Shown here: in pieces, positions 46,057-55,959 of the stretch | How the letters are laid out: every line of letters starts with the position of its first letter | Numbering within the stretch: the first letter of the stretch is position 1 | From: Candidatus Zipacnadia bacterium | GTDB taxonomy: Bacteria; Armatimonadota; Zipacnadia; Zipacnadales; UBA5352 | Direction of reading: 5' to 3' | DNA length: 64,000 bases | NCBI GenBank assembly: GCA_029821735.1 | Contig: JALGSU010000003.1 | Span: 51,163 to 115,162, forward strand | The notes under the pieces: model-generated | Seen by the model: only the letters and a program-made list of their open reading frames with translations | Databases searched by the model: none | Told to the model about the DNA's origin: nothing | Program-made: the position numbers and the translations under genes

Positions 46057-49000
46057 CTAGCGCAGGTCCGCCGTATCTGAACTGATGTCCAGCGGCTTGC
46101 CCTCGCTGTCTTCGATCTGAACGTCGAGCGCCAGCGCCTTCATCTCGTTCACCAGGATCTTGAACGCCTCAGGCACACCCGCCTCGTCCACGTTCTTGTC
46201 CTTGACGATCGCCTCGTACGTGGCCACTCGGCCCTGCACATCGTCCGACTTGATCGTCAGCATCTCCTGCAGCGCATTCGCCGCACCATACGCCTCCAGC
46301 GCCCAGACCTCCATCTCACCGAAACGCTGGCCGCCGAACTGAGCCTTACCGCCCAGAGGCTGCTGCGTGATTAGTGAGTACGGGCCTGTCGAGCGTGCGT
46401 GAATCTTGTCCTCCACAAGCTGCAGAAGCTTGAGGACATACATGTAACCCACCAGAACCGGCTGGTTGAACGGCTCGCCGGTGCGACCGTCAAAGATCTC
46501 GGTCTTACCCGTCTCCGGGTCCAGGCCCACCAGCTTGAACGCGTTCTCGCGCGCTGCGTCGGTCAGCAGTTCCACGAGACGATCGCCGTCAGCGCGGCTC
46601 CAAGCCGCCTGATTCACGTCCAGCCACTCCGCCAGGCGGTCGAGCTGCTCGCGACTGTGGGCCTTAAGCTGGGAGGTGATCTGCTCCTCCAGCTCCGGCA
46701 GTGTCTCGGCCGTAAGCTTGGCGCCGTCGATCACCGGGCCCATCGAGTTCATCTCGCTGTCCGCATAGGCCCGCAGCACCTCGACCTTCGTCGCATCACA
46801 CACTGCGACCATGCCCTCCATGATCTCATCGGCTGTGATGCCCTCGAAGATCGGCGTCGTGTAGGTCCGATCGAACTTCTCTGCCACCAGACCCAGATGC
46901 GTCTCCAGAACCTGACCGATGTTCATACGCGAGGGAACTGTCAGCGGGTTCAGGCAGATGTCAACCGGCCTGCCGTCCGCAGTGTAGGGCATGTCCTCAA
47001 CTGGCAGGATCTTCGAGATAACACCCTTGTTCCCGTGCCGGCCAGTCAGCTTGTCGCCAACCATGATCTTCCGGCGCTGCGCAACGAACACGCGCACCAT
47101 CTGGTTTACGCCCGGCTTGAGTTCGTCGCCCACAAGCTTCTTCAGCTTGCCGGCGCACCGCGGGCACTCCTCATACTCCGGCGGCTTCCCGTAGTCAAGG
47201 ATGGCCTCACAGTTGCGACACTGGTACTTGTGCCGCGAGAACACCTTCGTGTCGATCACGACACCCTTCTCGCCGTGCGGCACGCGCAACGACACGTCCC
47301 GCATCTCCTCGGCCTTCTTGCCGAAGATCGCGATGACCAGCTTCTCCTCTGCGGTCAGCTCGGACTTGCCCTTCGGGGCAACCTTGCCCACCAGGATGTC
47401 CTCGGCCCGGACCTCCGCGCCCACGCGAACAATGCCCATCGCGTCCAGATCGGCCAGCGCGTCGTCCCCCACGTTCGGGATGTCGCGAGTGATCTCTTCC
47501 GGACCAAGCTTGGTCTCTCGCGCCTCACACTCATACTTCTCTATGTGAATGGAGGTCAGCTCGTCGTCATGCAGCAGACGCTCGCTGATCAACATTGCGT
47601 CCTCGAAGTTGTAGCCTTCCCACGGCACGAAGCACACCCGCAGGTTCTTGCCCAGTGACAGCACGCCCTCATTGGTTGACGGGCCATCCGCGAGCGGATC
47701 CCCAGCCTTCACGAGGTCGCCCTCTCGGACCAGACGCCTCTGGATGACGCACGTGCCCATGTTGGTGCGCACGAAGTTCTCCAGCAGGAACTCCTCGCTG
47801 GTGCCGTCCACATACTCCACGCTCACCCGGCCACCCGTCGACTCCGACACCCGGCCATCCTTCTTGGCCAGCGCCACCACACCTGAGTCGCGAGCCGCAC
47901 GCGCCTCCATACCACTTCCCACCCACGGCTTCTCCGTGGTGATCAGCGGAACGGCCTGCCGCTGCATGTTCGAGCCCGCCAGCGCACGCACGGCGTCGTC
48001 GTGCTCCAGGAACGGGATCATGCCAGTGGCCACTGAGAACACCTGCGACGCCGAATAGTCGGCGTACTGCACCTCTTCCGGCGGCACATTCTGGAACCGC
48101 CCGGCGATGCGACAGGCGACGATCTCCTCCGTGAAGTGGCCGTCCGAGTCGCGCGGCGAGGACGCCGAGGCGACCAGCACCCGCTCCTCTTCGTCGGCCG
48201 TCATGTACGTGACATCGTCAGTCACGCGACCGTCCCGAACTGCGCGATACGGCGTCTGGATGAAACCATACTCATCCAGCCGCGCGTGCAGCGCCAGATA
48301 CCCGGTCAGACCGACCAACTGGCCTTCAGGGCTCTGCACCGGGCATATCCGCCCGTAGTGAGAGTGGTGAACGTCACGAACTTCCAGCTTGGCGCTCTGC
48401 TTGGACAGACCGCCGGGCCCCAGCGCCGAGACGCGCCTGGTATGCGCCAGTTCCGCCAGCGGGTTCACCTCGTCCATGAACTGCGAGAGCTGACCCGAGC
48501 CGAAGAAGCTGTTAATGGCCGCACTCACGGGCTTGGTCGAGATCACGTTGCCCGGGACCATCTCGTCGGGATCCATCGACGTCATGCGTTCCTTCGCCAC
48601 TCGCTCAGTGCGCATGAAACCGGTGCGCAACTGCTGCTGCAGCAACTCGCCCACCGCGCGCACCCGCTTGTTCTGCAGGTGGTCGATGTCGTCGACTTCG
48701 CCCTCATTGCGCGGCAGCGACATCAGGTAGCTCACGATGGCGACCACGTCTTCTCGGGTGAGCGTGCGCAGCTTCGGGTCCACGCCCAGACCGAGCTTCT
48801 TGTTCATCTTGTACCGACCCACCCGCGACAGGTCGTAGCGCTTCACGTCAAAGAAGTAGCTCTGCAACAGTGCCTCCGCGCTGTCCACCGTGGGCGGATC
48901 GCCCGGGCGAATCTTGCGGTATACCTCGAGCAGGCCCTGCTCAGAATTCGTGCTCTCGTCGTCTTCCAGTGTCACCCGCAACTCGAACGGCGCCACAATG

Positions 49001-49863
49001 ACATCAAGCTGCTTGCGCCCCAGCACCTGAATCGCCTTCAGCGAGTCGGCGTCCACAGCCGTCCACGCATCCACGATCACTTCACCGTCGGTGTCCGTGA
49101 TCGTCTTGATCACGAAGAACTCCTCGTGGGCTTCGAGCCCCGGGAGCGCCTCTTCCTCACGCACCTGCAGGCGCTTGAGCAGATCCTTGACCTCGAGCCG
49201 TTCCTGACGCCCGAAGCAACGCAGAATCTCCTCATTCGTGCCTGTCGGAGGCGTGTCCTCGCCCTCCTCACGCAGCCAGTCCAGCGCGCGCAGCAGCGCC
49301 GTCACCGGGAACTTGCGCGTCTGTCCCAGCTTCACGCTGATCACGCCGTTGGCAGCCGTGTCGATCTCCAGCCATGCCCCATCATTGGGGATGACCTTCG
49401 CGGAGAACCGGACGCGACCAGCCGTGTCGATGGTGTCGGCGAAATACACGCCGGGGGAACGCGCCAACTGGCTGATAACGACGCGCTTCGCGCCGTTAAT
49501 GATGAACTTGCCCCGATCAGTCATGATCGGGAGTTCCCCGAGATACACCTCGCTCTCGGTGATCTCCGGAATCTCCTTGTTAACCAATCGGACCTTTACA
49601 TGCAACGGGGCCTCATAAGTGGCATCCCGTTCCCTGCACTCCACCATCGAACGTGTTGGATCGCCGATGGTGTACTCCAGAAATTCGAGCGCGATGTTGC
49701 CCGTATAATCCTCTATCGGACTGAAGCTGTCGAACAGCTCCTTCAGCCCTTCCTCCAGGAACCACTTGTACGACTCGGTCTGAATGCTGATCAGATCCGG
49801 GAGGGATGCTGGATCAAAGGACAGCGGACGCGACTCGGGGACACGCGCGGAAGCAGTCGCCAT
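46057..49863 (-). CDS. rpoB: DNA-directed RNA polymerase subunit beta
   Basis: This 1268-residue subunit has the rifampicin-pocket cluster [34 protein letters not shown] with the usual Gln, Asp, His and Ser. The next segment reads [13 protein letters not shown] instead of the common CPIETPEGPNIGL. Other motifs are [18 protein letters not shown] and [19 protein letters not shown]. The rplKAJL genes, which often precede rpoB, are not adjacent; an FAD enzyme gene is. Confidence 0.97.
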   Translation of the reverse strand: MATASARVPESRPLSFDPASLPDLISIQTESYKWFLEEGLKELFDSFSPIEDYTGNIALEFLEYTIGDPTRSMVECRERDATYEAPLHVKVRLVNKEIPEITESEVYLGELPIMTDRGKFIINGAKRVVISQLARSPGVYFADTIDTAGRVRFSAKVIPNDGAWLEIDTAANGVISVKLGQTRKFPVTALLRALDWLREEGEDTPPTGTNEEILRCFGRQERLEVKDLLKRLQVREEEALPGLEAHEEFFVIKTITDTDGEVIVDAWTAVDADSLKAIQVLGRKQLDVIVAPFELRVTLEDDESTNSEQGLLEVYRKIRPGDPPTVDSAEALLQSYFFDVKRYDLSRVGRYKMNKKLGLGVDPKLRTLTREDVVAIVSYLMSLPRNEGEVDDIDHLQNKRVRAVGELLQQQLRTGFMRTERVAKERMTSMDPDEMVPGNVISTKPVSAAINSFFGSGQLSQFMDEVNPLAELAHTRRVSALGPGGLSKQSAKLEVRDVHHSHYGRICPVQSPEGQLVGLTGYLALHARLDEYGFIQTPYRAVRDGRVTDDVTYMTADEEERVLVASASSPRDSDGHFTEEIVACRIAGRFQNVPPEEVQYADYSASQVFSVATGMIPFLEHDDAVRALAGSNMQRQAVPLITTEKPWVGSGMEARAARDSGVVALAKKDGRVSESTGGRVSVEYVDGTSEEFLLENFVRTNMGTCVIQRRLVREGDLVKAGDPLADGPSTNEGVLSLGKNLRVCFVPWEGYNFEDAMLISERLLHDDELTSIHIEKYECEARETKLGPEEITRDIPNVGDDALADLDAMGIVRVGAEVRAEDILVGKVAPKGKSELTAEEKLVIAIFGKKAEEMRDVSLRVPHGEKGVVIDTKVFSRHKYQCRNCEAILDYGKPPEYEECPRCAGKLKKLVGDELKPGVNQMVRVFVAQRRKIMVGDKLTGRHGNKGVISKILPVEDMPYTADGRPVDICLNPLTVPSRMNIGQVLETHLGLVAEKFDRTYTTPIFEGITADEIMEGMVAVCDATKVEVLRAYADSEMNSMGPVIDGAKLTAETLPELEEQITSQLKAHSREQLDRLAEWLDVNQAAWSRADGDRLVELLTDAARENAFKLVGLDPETGKTEIFDGRTGEPFNQPVLVGYMYVLKLLQLVEDKIHARSTGPYSLITQQPLGGKAQFGGQRFGEMEVWALEAYGAANALQEMLTIKSDDVQGRVATYEAIVKDKNVDEAGVPEAFKILVNEMKALALDVQIEDSEGKPLDISSDTADLR

Positions 49864-49928
49864 TCCCGATGAACCTCCTCAGTGCGTATACACAGGCTGA
49901 CCTGCCGGGGCTACGTACATGCACACAC

Positions 49929-49952
49929 GTCGTGCTGAAGACGTAGCACGAC
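49929..49952 (-). other. Hairpin in the rpoB leader
   Basis: GTCGTGCT and AGCACGAC form a perfect 8-bp stem with an 8-nt loop, about 70-90 bp ahead of rpoB and inside its transcript. No T tract follows, so it is not a terminator; it may control mRNA stability or translation. Confidence 0.5.
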
Positions 49953-50049
49953 GCTCTTCTCAGTTCAGGTCAAAGAGAAAATGCGCTTTCGATGAAATAG
50001 ACACCCGTAGACGTGTATGTGGTGACTTCAACGCAGGTCAGGAACGTTG

Positions 50050-50078
50050 AGTATAGGCCCAGAGTCAAGATTTGTCAA
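50050..50078 (-). promoter_or_regulatory. Strong promoter of rpoB-rpoC
   Basis: On the minus strand TTGACA (50078-50073) and TATACT (50055-50050) are 17 bp apart, giving a leader of about 180 nt. Confidence 0.85.
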
Positions 50079-50120
50079 CTAGGCCCGCGCACTTTTTTCA
50101 CCTGACCCCGACAGACACCT

Positions 50121-51380
50121 TCACTCTCGTGGTGGCAGTTCGAGGATCCCCCCCGCGCCCCGCAGCCGCTCTTGCAGCTCCGCCATCGGCACATCCGCCG
50201 GCGCGCATCCGCGCCCGGCTGCCAGGGCCGCCGCCACACCAGCACCCTCGCCCATCGTCCAGCACCCGTGAATCTCCCGCAGTGCCTCCATCGCCTCATC
50301 GTCCGACGACACGCACCGCCCCGCGCACATCACGTTCGAGATCCCTGCCGGGATCATCGAGCGCAGCGGGATCTCGTAGACGATGTCCGGGTTGCGGAAA
50401 TCCGTGCTCAGCGCAACAGTATCGTCATAGCGCCGATCCGCCTTGAAATCCTCAAATTCCATCCGGTGCAGACCCTTGATCCGCCGCGTGCAACGCACCC
50501 CGATCTGCCAAGCGGTGTCGATCAGCCAGCAATCCTCGAAGCCCGGCATCCGCTCGCGCAGCATGTCCGTCACATGTCGCGCCGCTGCTCGCCCCTTCAC
50601 TTCGTACCGGGTCAGCACGTCCGGGTCCAGGAAGTCGCCCTCGCCGTGGTGGTTGTTCCCCCACACCAGGCCCGGGCCCAGCGGGAAGGCCGAGATACCC
50701 ATGTGGCTCGCGTAACCTGACGATGCATGGATCTCCCGCCGTATCTGCTGCGTATCGATCGCCGGGTCATGGATGGCCTCTTCCCACCGCTCCAGGTCCA
50801 CGTTCATGAGTCTGAAGGGCAGGCCGATCATCTTGTCGTCGCGTTCCCACTCTGCCCCGGCCAGTGCAGCGACGTCCCCGTCACCGGTGCCATCCACAAT
50901 CTGCCGCGCTCGAATGGCCTCACGACCGGCCTTACTCTCCACGATCACGCCCTCGGGAGCGCCCTCCTCGCCGAAGACCTGCACCACCCACGAGTGATAC
51001 CGCAGCCTCACGCCCGCCTCGGTGCACATCTCGTCCGACAGCCGTTTGAGCCCTTCCGGGTCAAAGCGCGAACTTCGCGCGTTGCTCTCCGCCCGGTACT
51101 GCGCCTCGCCGGTTTCCAGCAGTCGCTCGAACGTCTCCTGCCCGATGCCGCCGATCACCTGGTGCCCATTGCGCTCGAGCGCGGGCAGCACGATCACCAG
51201 CCCGCCTGTTGCCAGCCCGCCGAGGCAGCCGTAACGTTCCACGAGCATCGTGTTCGCACCGGCCCGCGCGGCGGCGATGGCCGCTGCGGTGCCGGCCGGC
51301 CCTCCCCCACACACCAGCACATCCACGTCGGCGATGACCGGAATCTCACGCGTCGGCTCAGTGATGAAGTTCTGCGACAT
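50121..51380 (-). CDS. FAD-dependent oxidoreductase (PF12831-type)
   Basis: This 419-residue protein has an N-terminal dinucleotide-binding motif, VLVCGGGPAGTAAAIAAARAGAN, followed by ERYGCLGGLATGG and later VDGTGDGDVAALAGAEW. The C-terminal CAGRCVSSDDEAM and GEGAGVAAALA complete an FAD_oxidored-type protein; the two cysteines may be redox-active. Substrate is unknown. ATG 51380 is used: GGAGGG lies about 9 bp upstream. It is 150 bp after pdxS with a terminator-like hairpin between. Confidence 0.82.
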   Translation of the reverse strand: MSQNFITEPTREIPVIADVDVLVCGGGPAGTAAAIAAARAGANTMLVERYGCLGGLATGGLVIVLPALERNGHQVIGGIGQETFERLLETGEAQYRAESNARSSRFDPEGLKRLSDEMCTEAGVRLRYHSWVVQVFGEEGAPEGVIVESKAGREAIRARQIVDGTGDGDVAALAGAEWERDDKMIGLPFRLMNVDLERWEEAIHDPAIDTQQIRREIHASSGYASHMGISAFPLGPGLVWGNNHHGEGDFLDPDVLTRYEVKGRAAARHVTDMLRERMPGFEDCWLIDTAWQIGVRCTRRIKGLHRMEFEDFKADRRYDDTVALSTDFRNPDIVYEIPLRSMIPAGISNVMCAGRCVSSDDEAMEALREIHGCWTMGEGAGVAAALAAGRGCAPADVPMAELQERLRGAGGILELPPRE

Positions 51381-51475
51381 CTCAGGTCCCTCCGGGCGCG
51401 TCCTGTGACACTCGGCCTGCAACTCGCCCATGCAATTCGGTGGCGCTTCCTGTTTTCCTTCCCACACGAATCACA

Positions 51476-51505
51476 ACGGGGCGCCGAGTTCTCCCAGCGC
51501 CCCGT
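51476..51505 (-). terminator. Terminator-like hairpin after pdxS
   Basis: ACGGGGCGC (51476-51484) and GCGCCCCGT (51497-51505) form a 9-bp perfect stem with a 12-nt loop just after pdxS. The following T tract on the minus strand is short, so termination may be partial. Confidence 0.55.
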
Positions 51506-51529
51506 CTGCGTTATCTCTGACGCGGCGCA

Positions 51530-52423
51530 CTACCAGCCGCGGTTAGCCATGCGCTCCTCGTCCGGAAGCATCCGGACGTCGATCCCTTCCATGGCCGCGC
51601 CTTCCAGGCCCCGCGACGCGTTCGCGACTTCCACAGCGTCCTCGTAATACGTCGTCGCGTGCACGATCGCCTTCGCGCGGGCTGCCGGGTCCTCCGACTT
51701 GAAGATACCAGAGCCCACAAACACTGTCTCGGCGCCAAGCTGCATCATCAGCGCGGCGTCCGCCGGGGTCGCGATGCCGCCGGCCGCGAAGTTCGGAACC
51801 GGCAGCTTACCGTTGTCCGAAACCCACTTCACCAGGTCATACGGAGCGCCCAGATTCTTGGACTCGGTCATCAGCTCATCGCTGCGCAGCCCGGTCAGGT
51901 GCTTGATCCGCGTCTGCACCGAGCGCATATGCCGCGTGGCCTCGACGATGTTCCCAGAGCCCGCTTCGCCCTTGGTCCGCATCATTGCCGCGCCCTCGCC
52001 AATCCGCCGCAGTGCCTCCTCCAGACAGGTGCACCCACACACGAAGGGCACGTTGAAGGCGTTCTTGTCGATGTGGAAGAACTCGTCGGCCGGGGTGAGG
52101 ACTTCGCTCTCGTCGATGAAGTCCACGCCGATGGCCTCCAGCACTTGCGCCTCGGCGAAGTGGCCGATGCGTGCCTTGGCCATGACCGGGATGGTCACGC
52201 ACTCCATGATCTCTTCGATGATCTTCAGGTCCGCCATGCGCGCCACGCCGCCGTCCCTGCGAATGTCGGACGGGACGCGCTCGAGCGCCATGACTGACAC
52301 TGCCCCGGAGTCTTCGGCGATCTTCGCCTGCTCGGGATTCGTCACGTCCATGATGACGCCGCCGCGAAGCATCTCGCCCAGCCCCACCTTGGTCTGCCAC
52401 GTTGAGATTTCGGCCATGTCCAC
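51530..52423 (-). CDS. pdxS: Pyridoxal 5'-phosphate synthase subunit PdxS
   Basis: This 297-residue TIM-barrel enzyme builds PLP from ribose phosphate, triose phosphate and ammonia. The catalytic lysine is in [10 protein letters not shown], and the second lysine in [21 protein letters not shown]. Motif [26 protein letters not shown] is diagnostic. The glutaminase partner pdxT is not in the window. It has a promoter and a terminator-like leader hairpin upstream. Confidence 0.97.
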   Translation of the reverse strand: MDMAEISTWQTKVGLGEMLRGGVIMDVTNPEQAKIAEDSGAVSVMALERVPSDIRRDGGVARMADLKIIEEIMECVTIPVMAKARIGHFAEAQVLEAIGVDFIDESEVLTPADEFFHIDKNAFNVPFVCGCTCLEEALRRIGEGAAMMRTKGEAGSGNIVEATRHMRSVQTRIKHLTGLRSDELMTESKNLGAPYDLVKWVSDNGKLPVPNFAAGGIATPADAALMMQLGAETVFVGSGIFKSEDPAARAKAIVHATTYYEDAVEVANASRGLEGAAMEGIDVRMLPDEERMANRGW

Positions 52424-52458
52424 TCACTCCGATAGTTGGGGACGTCGTTGCATCCCTG

Positions 52459-52498
52459 AAATAAAAGCCCCCGCGTCCCGATTTACGGGGCGGGGCTT
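52459..52498 (-). terminator. Leader hairpin with T tract upstream of pdxS (attenuator candidate)
   Basis: AAGCCCC (52465-52471) pairs with GGGGCTT (52492-52498), with inner CCCG/CGGG pairing; on the minus strand TTTTATTT follows. It lies between the pdxS promoter and pdxS. A 9-bp direct repeat TCGTTGCAT flanks it (52445-52453 and 52498-52506). It is either an attenuator or a small inserted hairpin. Confidence 0.5.
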
Positions 52499-52523
52499 CG
52501 TTGCATATTGACTGCCACGGGGA

Positions 52524-52552
52524 AGGATAGCACCCAATCCCCGCGAAGTCAA
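52524..52552 (-). promoter_or_regulatory. Promoter for pdxS
   Basis: On the minus strand TTGACT (52552-52547) and TATCCT (52529-52524) are 17 bp apart, giving a leader of about 94 nt. Confidence 0.6.
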
Positions 52553-52947
52553 GATACGCGGCGCATGGGTTCTGACCCACTGTGGCACGCGGGTTTTGCC
52601 CACCATCGCGCGTGGGTTCCCGCCATCGTAGCTGCAGGCCGTCGCCGTCGCCGTTCTGTAGGGCGGGGTCCTGTGCCCCGCCCGTCGTCGCCGTGGTCGT
52701 TAATCGTGGGTCAGGCTTCTGCTTGCACCCACCATAGCTTTAGCGAAGGTGGGCCAGCCCGACAATCAGTGTCGTTGCCGTCCGTCGTTCTCTGCGATCT
52801 GTCGTGCCGTTGTCGTCACCCATGCTCTGCCGTTTCCGTGCTCTGCGTCTCCGCACCTCTGCGGTTAGCTGTTGTCGTTCGGCGGCAATAGAACCTTTTC
52901 TCGCACCGCCGGTTTCACACTGTAGACGATGCCATCCGGGAGCGGCC
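52553..52947. repeat. Intergenic mosaic of short hairpin repeats
   Basis: The stretch between the pdxS promoter and the sigma gene holds a GGGCGGGGTCC/GCCCCGCCC-type hairpin near 52664, GTCGCCGTC linkers, and a family A element at 52701-52771. No gene is seen. Family A elements recur at 54845, 60333, 62897 and 63741. Confidence 0.7.
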
Positions 52948-53529
52948 ATGGTCAGCGACGAGGAGCTGATGACTGGGGCAGCCGCCGGCGACGCCGACGC
53001 TTTCGCCGAGGTGGCGCAGCGGCATCGGGGATGGCTCCGGCGCTTCTTCTACCACCTCATGTGGGACCGCGAGGACGCCGAGGACGCGTGCCAGGAGACA
53101 CTGGTCCGCGTCTGGCTGGCACGGGAGCGGTACCGGCCCACTGCCCGGTTCAAGACCTTCCTGTTCACGGTCGCTCGCAACCTCTGGCTGCACCGGGTCG
53201 AGAAGCGCACCAACCGCCCGCCCGTCGTCTCGCTTCACGACCAGCTCGGTCCCCGCGGCCGACTGGTGCTCGAGGAGTTGCGTGGCGAGGCCCGCACGCC
53301 GGAGGCCGAGTTCATCGCCGGTTACGAGCGCTTCCGGATCCGCAGCGCTATCGACGCCCTGCCCGAAGCCCAGCGCATCGTCTTCGTGCTCTCGCACTTC
53401 GAGCAGATGAAGTACGTCGAGATCGCCGAGCTGCTGGACCTGCCCGAGGGCACCGTCAAGTCCCGCATGTGGCACGCGTATCGGACGCTTCGACACACTC
53501 TCACGAGCGAAGAGGAGGCGGCGAGATGA
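52948..53529 (+). CDS. ECF-type RNA polymerase sigma factor
   Basis: This 193-residue protein has sigma2 (AFAEVAQRHRGWLRRFFYHLMWDREDAEDACQETLVRVW) and sigma4 (DALPEAQRIVFVLSHFEQMKYVEIAELLDLPEGTVKSRMWHAYRTL) regions, without region 3. ATG 52948 is used; GGGAG lies 6 bp upstream. Its stop overlaps the ATG of the next gene (ATGA), which starts with an anti-sigma zinc finger, so the pair is translationally coupled. Confidence 0.94.
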   Translation: MVSDEELMTGAAAGDADAFAEVAQRHRGWLRRFFYHLMWDREDAEDACQETLVRVWLARERYRPTARFKTFLFTVARNLWLHRVEKRTNRPPVVSLHDQLGPRGRLVLEELRGEARTPEAEFIAGYERFRIRSAIDALPEAQRIVFVLSHFEQMKYVEIAELLDLPEGTVKSRMWHAYRTLRHTLTSEEEAAR

Positions 53530-53996
53530 AGTGCAATGAGTGTCGCGAACTGATGGTGGCTTACCTCAAGCAGGAGCTCGACGAGAATCAGGTCGGCCAG
53601 TTTGAGGAGCATATCGCGCAGTGCACCGACTGCCAGACCGAACTCGAGGGCGCGCGCAAGGTCGCGGTCGTCCTCGATCAGGCCGACGAGGAGCCCGCCG
53701 TGCGCATCGCCAACACCATGATGGAGCACGGAATCAAGCGCCGAGCCAGTGACATTCACATCCAGCCCCTGCCCGACAAGACGGTCATTCGCTACCGCAT
53801 TGACGGCGTCCTCGACGACGCCATCATAATCCCCCGCTACATGCTCGATCCGCTGGTGGCGCGGGTCAAGATGATGGCCGACACGGGCGCATGCACGTCC
53901 GCCACGAGGACAAGGACTACGACCTGCGCGTGTCCATCGTCCCGGCGTTACTGGGCGAGTCCGTGGTCATCCGCATCCTCGACAAGGCCGCGCTGA
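53526..53996 (+). CDS. N-terminal half of a zinc-finger anti-sigma / GspE-type ATPase fusion (frame-disrupted)
   Basis: Residues 1-45 are an anti-sigma zinc finger: MKCNECRELMVAYL, then QFEEHIAQCTDCQTEL, a His-x3-Cys-x2-Cys core. It continues, without a break, into the start of a type II secretion/type IV pilus ATPase domain: NTMMEHGIKRRASDIHIQPL then VIRYRIDGVLDDA. At about 53880-53885 the sense ends: MMAD should lead to about 13 residues ending in DGRMHVRH, but these are missing and the frame shifts. The residues after that point (TGACTSATRTRTTT) are nonsense. It may be a damaged gene or a sequencing or assembly deletion. Confidence 0.8.
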   Translation: MKCNECRELMVAYLKQELDENQVGQFEEHIAQCTDCQTELEGARKVAVVLDQADEEPAVRIANTMMEHGIKRRASDIHIQPLPDKTVIRYRIDGVLDDAIIIPRYMLDPLVARVKMMADTGACTSATRTRTTTCACPSSRRYWASPWSSASSTRPR

Positions 53997-54829
53997 CGAT
54001 GGGGCTCGATGACATCTTCAAGCATGAGGACGTCCGCGCCCAGGTCGAGCAACTCTTGGCCAGCCCGTCCGGTCTGCTCTGCTGCACTGGCCCGACCGGA
54101 AGCGGCAAGACCACCACTCTCTACGCCATGCTCCAGCACGTCAACCGCCGCGAGAACAACGTCATGTCCGTCGAGGACCCCGTCGAGTTCCAGATCGATG
54201 GCGTCACTCAGATCCGCGTCGACCAGCAGGCCGGCCTGAACTTCGCCACCGCCATGCGCCACATCCTCCGCCAGGACCCCGACGTGATTCTGTGCGGTGA
54301 GATCCGCGACATGAACACGCTGCAGACGGTCGTGCAGGCGGCGCTCACCGGTCACCTGGTGCTCACCACGCTGCACACCAACGACGCGATCAAGGCGATC
54401 TCGCGCATGATCGATATCGGCTTGGAGCGCTTCCTGGTGGCGGGATCGGTCACGGGGATCATAGCGCAGAGACTGCTGCGCAAGGTGTGTCACGATTGCG
54501 CCGAGGAGCGCGCGCCCACCGATGCCGAGGCGCAGTGGCTGCGCGAATCAGGCGTTGTGGACGTGCCGGCGACCGTCAATTCAGGTACGGGCTGCGGCAG
54601 CTGCCGGGGCACTGGCACGCGGGGACGGACCGCCTGCCACGAGGTACTGATGATTACGCCCGAGTTGCGCGAGGCCATCGCGGGCGATATGGAACTCCGG
54701 GACGTCGAGGGTCTGGCCGCGGAGAAGATGGTGCCCATGCGCCATGACGCGGCGCGCATGGTGGTCGAGGGGAGCGTGGACATCACCGAGGCGATCCGCG
54801 TCCTGGCCTTCATGCCGAGCTACGAATAG
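53891..54829 (+). CDS. C-terminal half of the fusion: GspE/PilB-type assembly ATPase
   Basis: This 312-residue part continues the same protein in another frame, starting MHVRHEDKDYDLRVSIVPAL. It has Walker A GPTGSGKTTTLYAML, the Asp box VEDPVEFQIDGVTQI, Walker B DPDVILCGEIRD, the His box LTGHLVLTTLHTND and a C-terminal four-cysteine site (CHDC and CGSCRGTG). All catalytic motifs of a type II secretion/type IV pilus extension ATPase are intact. Only the N-terminal docking domain of such proteins has been replaced, by the anti-sigma finger. Internal start at 53891 may or may not be used. Confidence 0.85.
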   Translation: MHVRHEDKDYDLRVSIVPALLGESVVIRILDKAALTMGLDDIFKHEDVRAQVEQLLASPSGLLCCTGPTGSGKTTTLYAMLQHVNRRENNVMSVEDPVEFQIDGVTQIRVDQQAGLNFATAMRHILRQDPDVILCGEIRDMNTLQTVVQAALTGHLVLTTLHTNDAIKAISRMIDIGLERFLVAGSVTGIIAQRLLRKVCHDCAEERAPTDAEAQWLRESGVVDVPATVNSGTGCGSCRGTGTRGRTACHEVLMITPELREAIAGDMELRDVEGLAAEKMVPMRHDAARMVVEGSVDITEAIRVLAFMPSYE

Positions 54830-54844
54830 CCGTCGCCTTGGCGG

Positions 54845-54916
54845 TTAACCGTAGGTCGGGCTTCTGCTTGCACCCGCCATAGCTTTAGCGACGGTGGGCC
54901 AGCCCGACAATCAGTG
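54845..54916. repeat. Family A hairpin repeat
   Basis: TTAACCGTAGGTCGGGC begins the element and CCAGCCCGACAATCAGTG ends it; GTCGGGCT/AGCCCGAC arms and inner CCGCC/GGTGGG pairing form a hairpin. It separates the convergent ATPase and TPR genes and could end both transcripts. Confidence 0.75.
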
Positions 54917-54984
54917 CCATCGCCTTGGCCGTCACTGCCGTTTCTGTTCTTTCTTTCGTTTCTGTCTCTTCTGTCGTTTCTGCC

Positions 54985-55959
54985 TTATCCGTCGTCCTCC
55001 GCTACCGCCAGCCGATCAACCGCCAGCCGCCCGGCCCAACCATCCGGCGCGAGTTCCACGACCCTCCGCCAATCGGCCTTCGCCGCTTCCATCTCGCCGA
55101 GCGTCGCGTACGCCTCTGCCCGGTAGAACCAAGCGTCTTCGTAGTCGTCCCGCAGCTGCACCGCCAGCGTGAAATCGGCAATCCCCTCGGCCACTCGCCC
55201 CGCCCGCGTCTGCACCAGCCCGCGGTTGAACGCCGCGCGCGCGGATTGCGGGTTCACTTCCAGTGCGCTCGTGCAGTCGGCCAGCGCCTGCTCGTAATTC
55301 GCGGTCTGGTAATACGCTCGCGCTCGCGTCAGCCACGCCGACACGTAGTCCGGCCGCGCCTCCAGCGCACGCGTGCAGTGCTCGATAGCCGTCTCCAGCT
55401 TGCCCTGATTCCGGTAGATATGCGCACGTTCCAAACGCGCCTGCGCGAACTCCGGGCGTATCTCCAGCGCGCGCGTCAGGTCCCAGCTCGCGTCCGCCTC
55501 CTGGCCGATCACCCGCCGCGCCAGTCCCCTGTGGTAGTATGCGTCCGCGTCCCGCTGGTTCAACTCCAGCGTTTTGGTACACAACTCGATCGCCAGTTGC
55601 GCGTCCTCTTTTGCTTCGGGAGCTTGCCCGAGCCCTGTGCGAGCGCCCGCGCGCCCCACATACCCGCGCACCAGCCGCGGCGAGATCGCCACGGCGACCA
55701 TGAACTCCTGCTCCGCCCGCTCCGGCTCCTCCTGGTTGAGCAAAATGATCCCGCGCTCGCAGTAGGCCTCCGCGCATTCGGGGTCCGCGGCGATGATCAT
55801 ATCGCACATGGCCAGCCCCTCATCCCATCGGCACTGCAGTTGCATGGTGTCCACCCACCGCAGCAGTTCCTCCTGCTCAGCAGACAGGTCGGCGTGCACA
55901 CCGATCGCCGCGCTCACGCAGACGGCGGCGATCACGATCATCCTCAGATGGCGCAGCAT
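54985..55959 (-). CDS. Exported TPR-repeat protein
   Basis: This protein of about 324 residues begins with a signal-like helix (MLRHLRMIVIAAVCVSAA) followed by eight or so tetratricopeptide repeats, for example DADAYYHRGLARRVIGQEADA and ARAYYQTANYEQALADCTSALE. It should be a protein-binding scaffold outside the cytoplasm. ATG 55959 is chosen for the signal peptide; an internal ATG 18 bases later is another option. Confidence 0.8.
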   Translation of the reverse strand: MLRHLRMIVIAAVCVSAAIGVHADLSAEQEELLRWVDTMQLQCRWDEGLAMCDMIIAADPECAEAYCERGIILLNQEEPERAEQEFMVAVAISPRLVRGYVGRAGARTGLGQAPEAKEDAQLAIELCTKTLELNQRDADAYYHRGLARRVIGQEADASWDLTRALEIRPEFAQARLERAHIYRNQGKLETAIEHCTRALEARPDYVSAWLTRARAYYQTANYEQALADCTSALEVNPQSARAAFNRGLVQTRAGRVAEGIADFTLAVQLRDDYEDAWFYRAEAYATLGEMEAAKADWRRVVELAPDGWAGRLAVDRLAVAEDDG

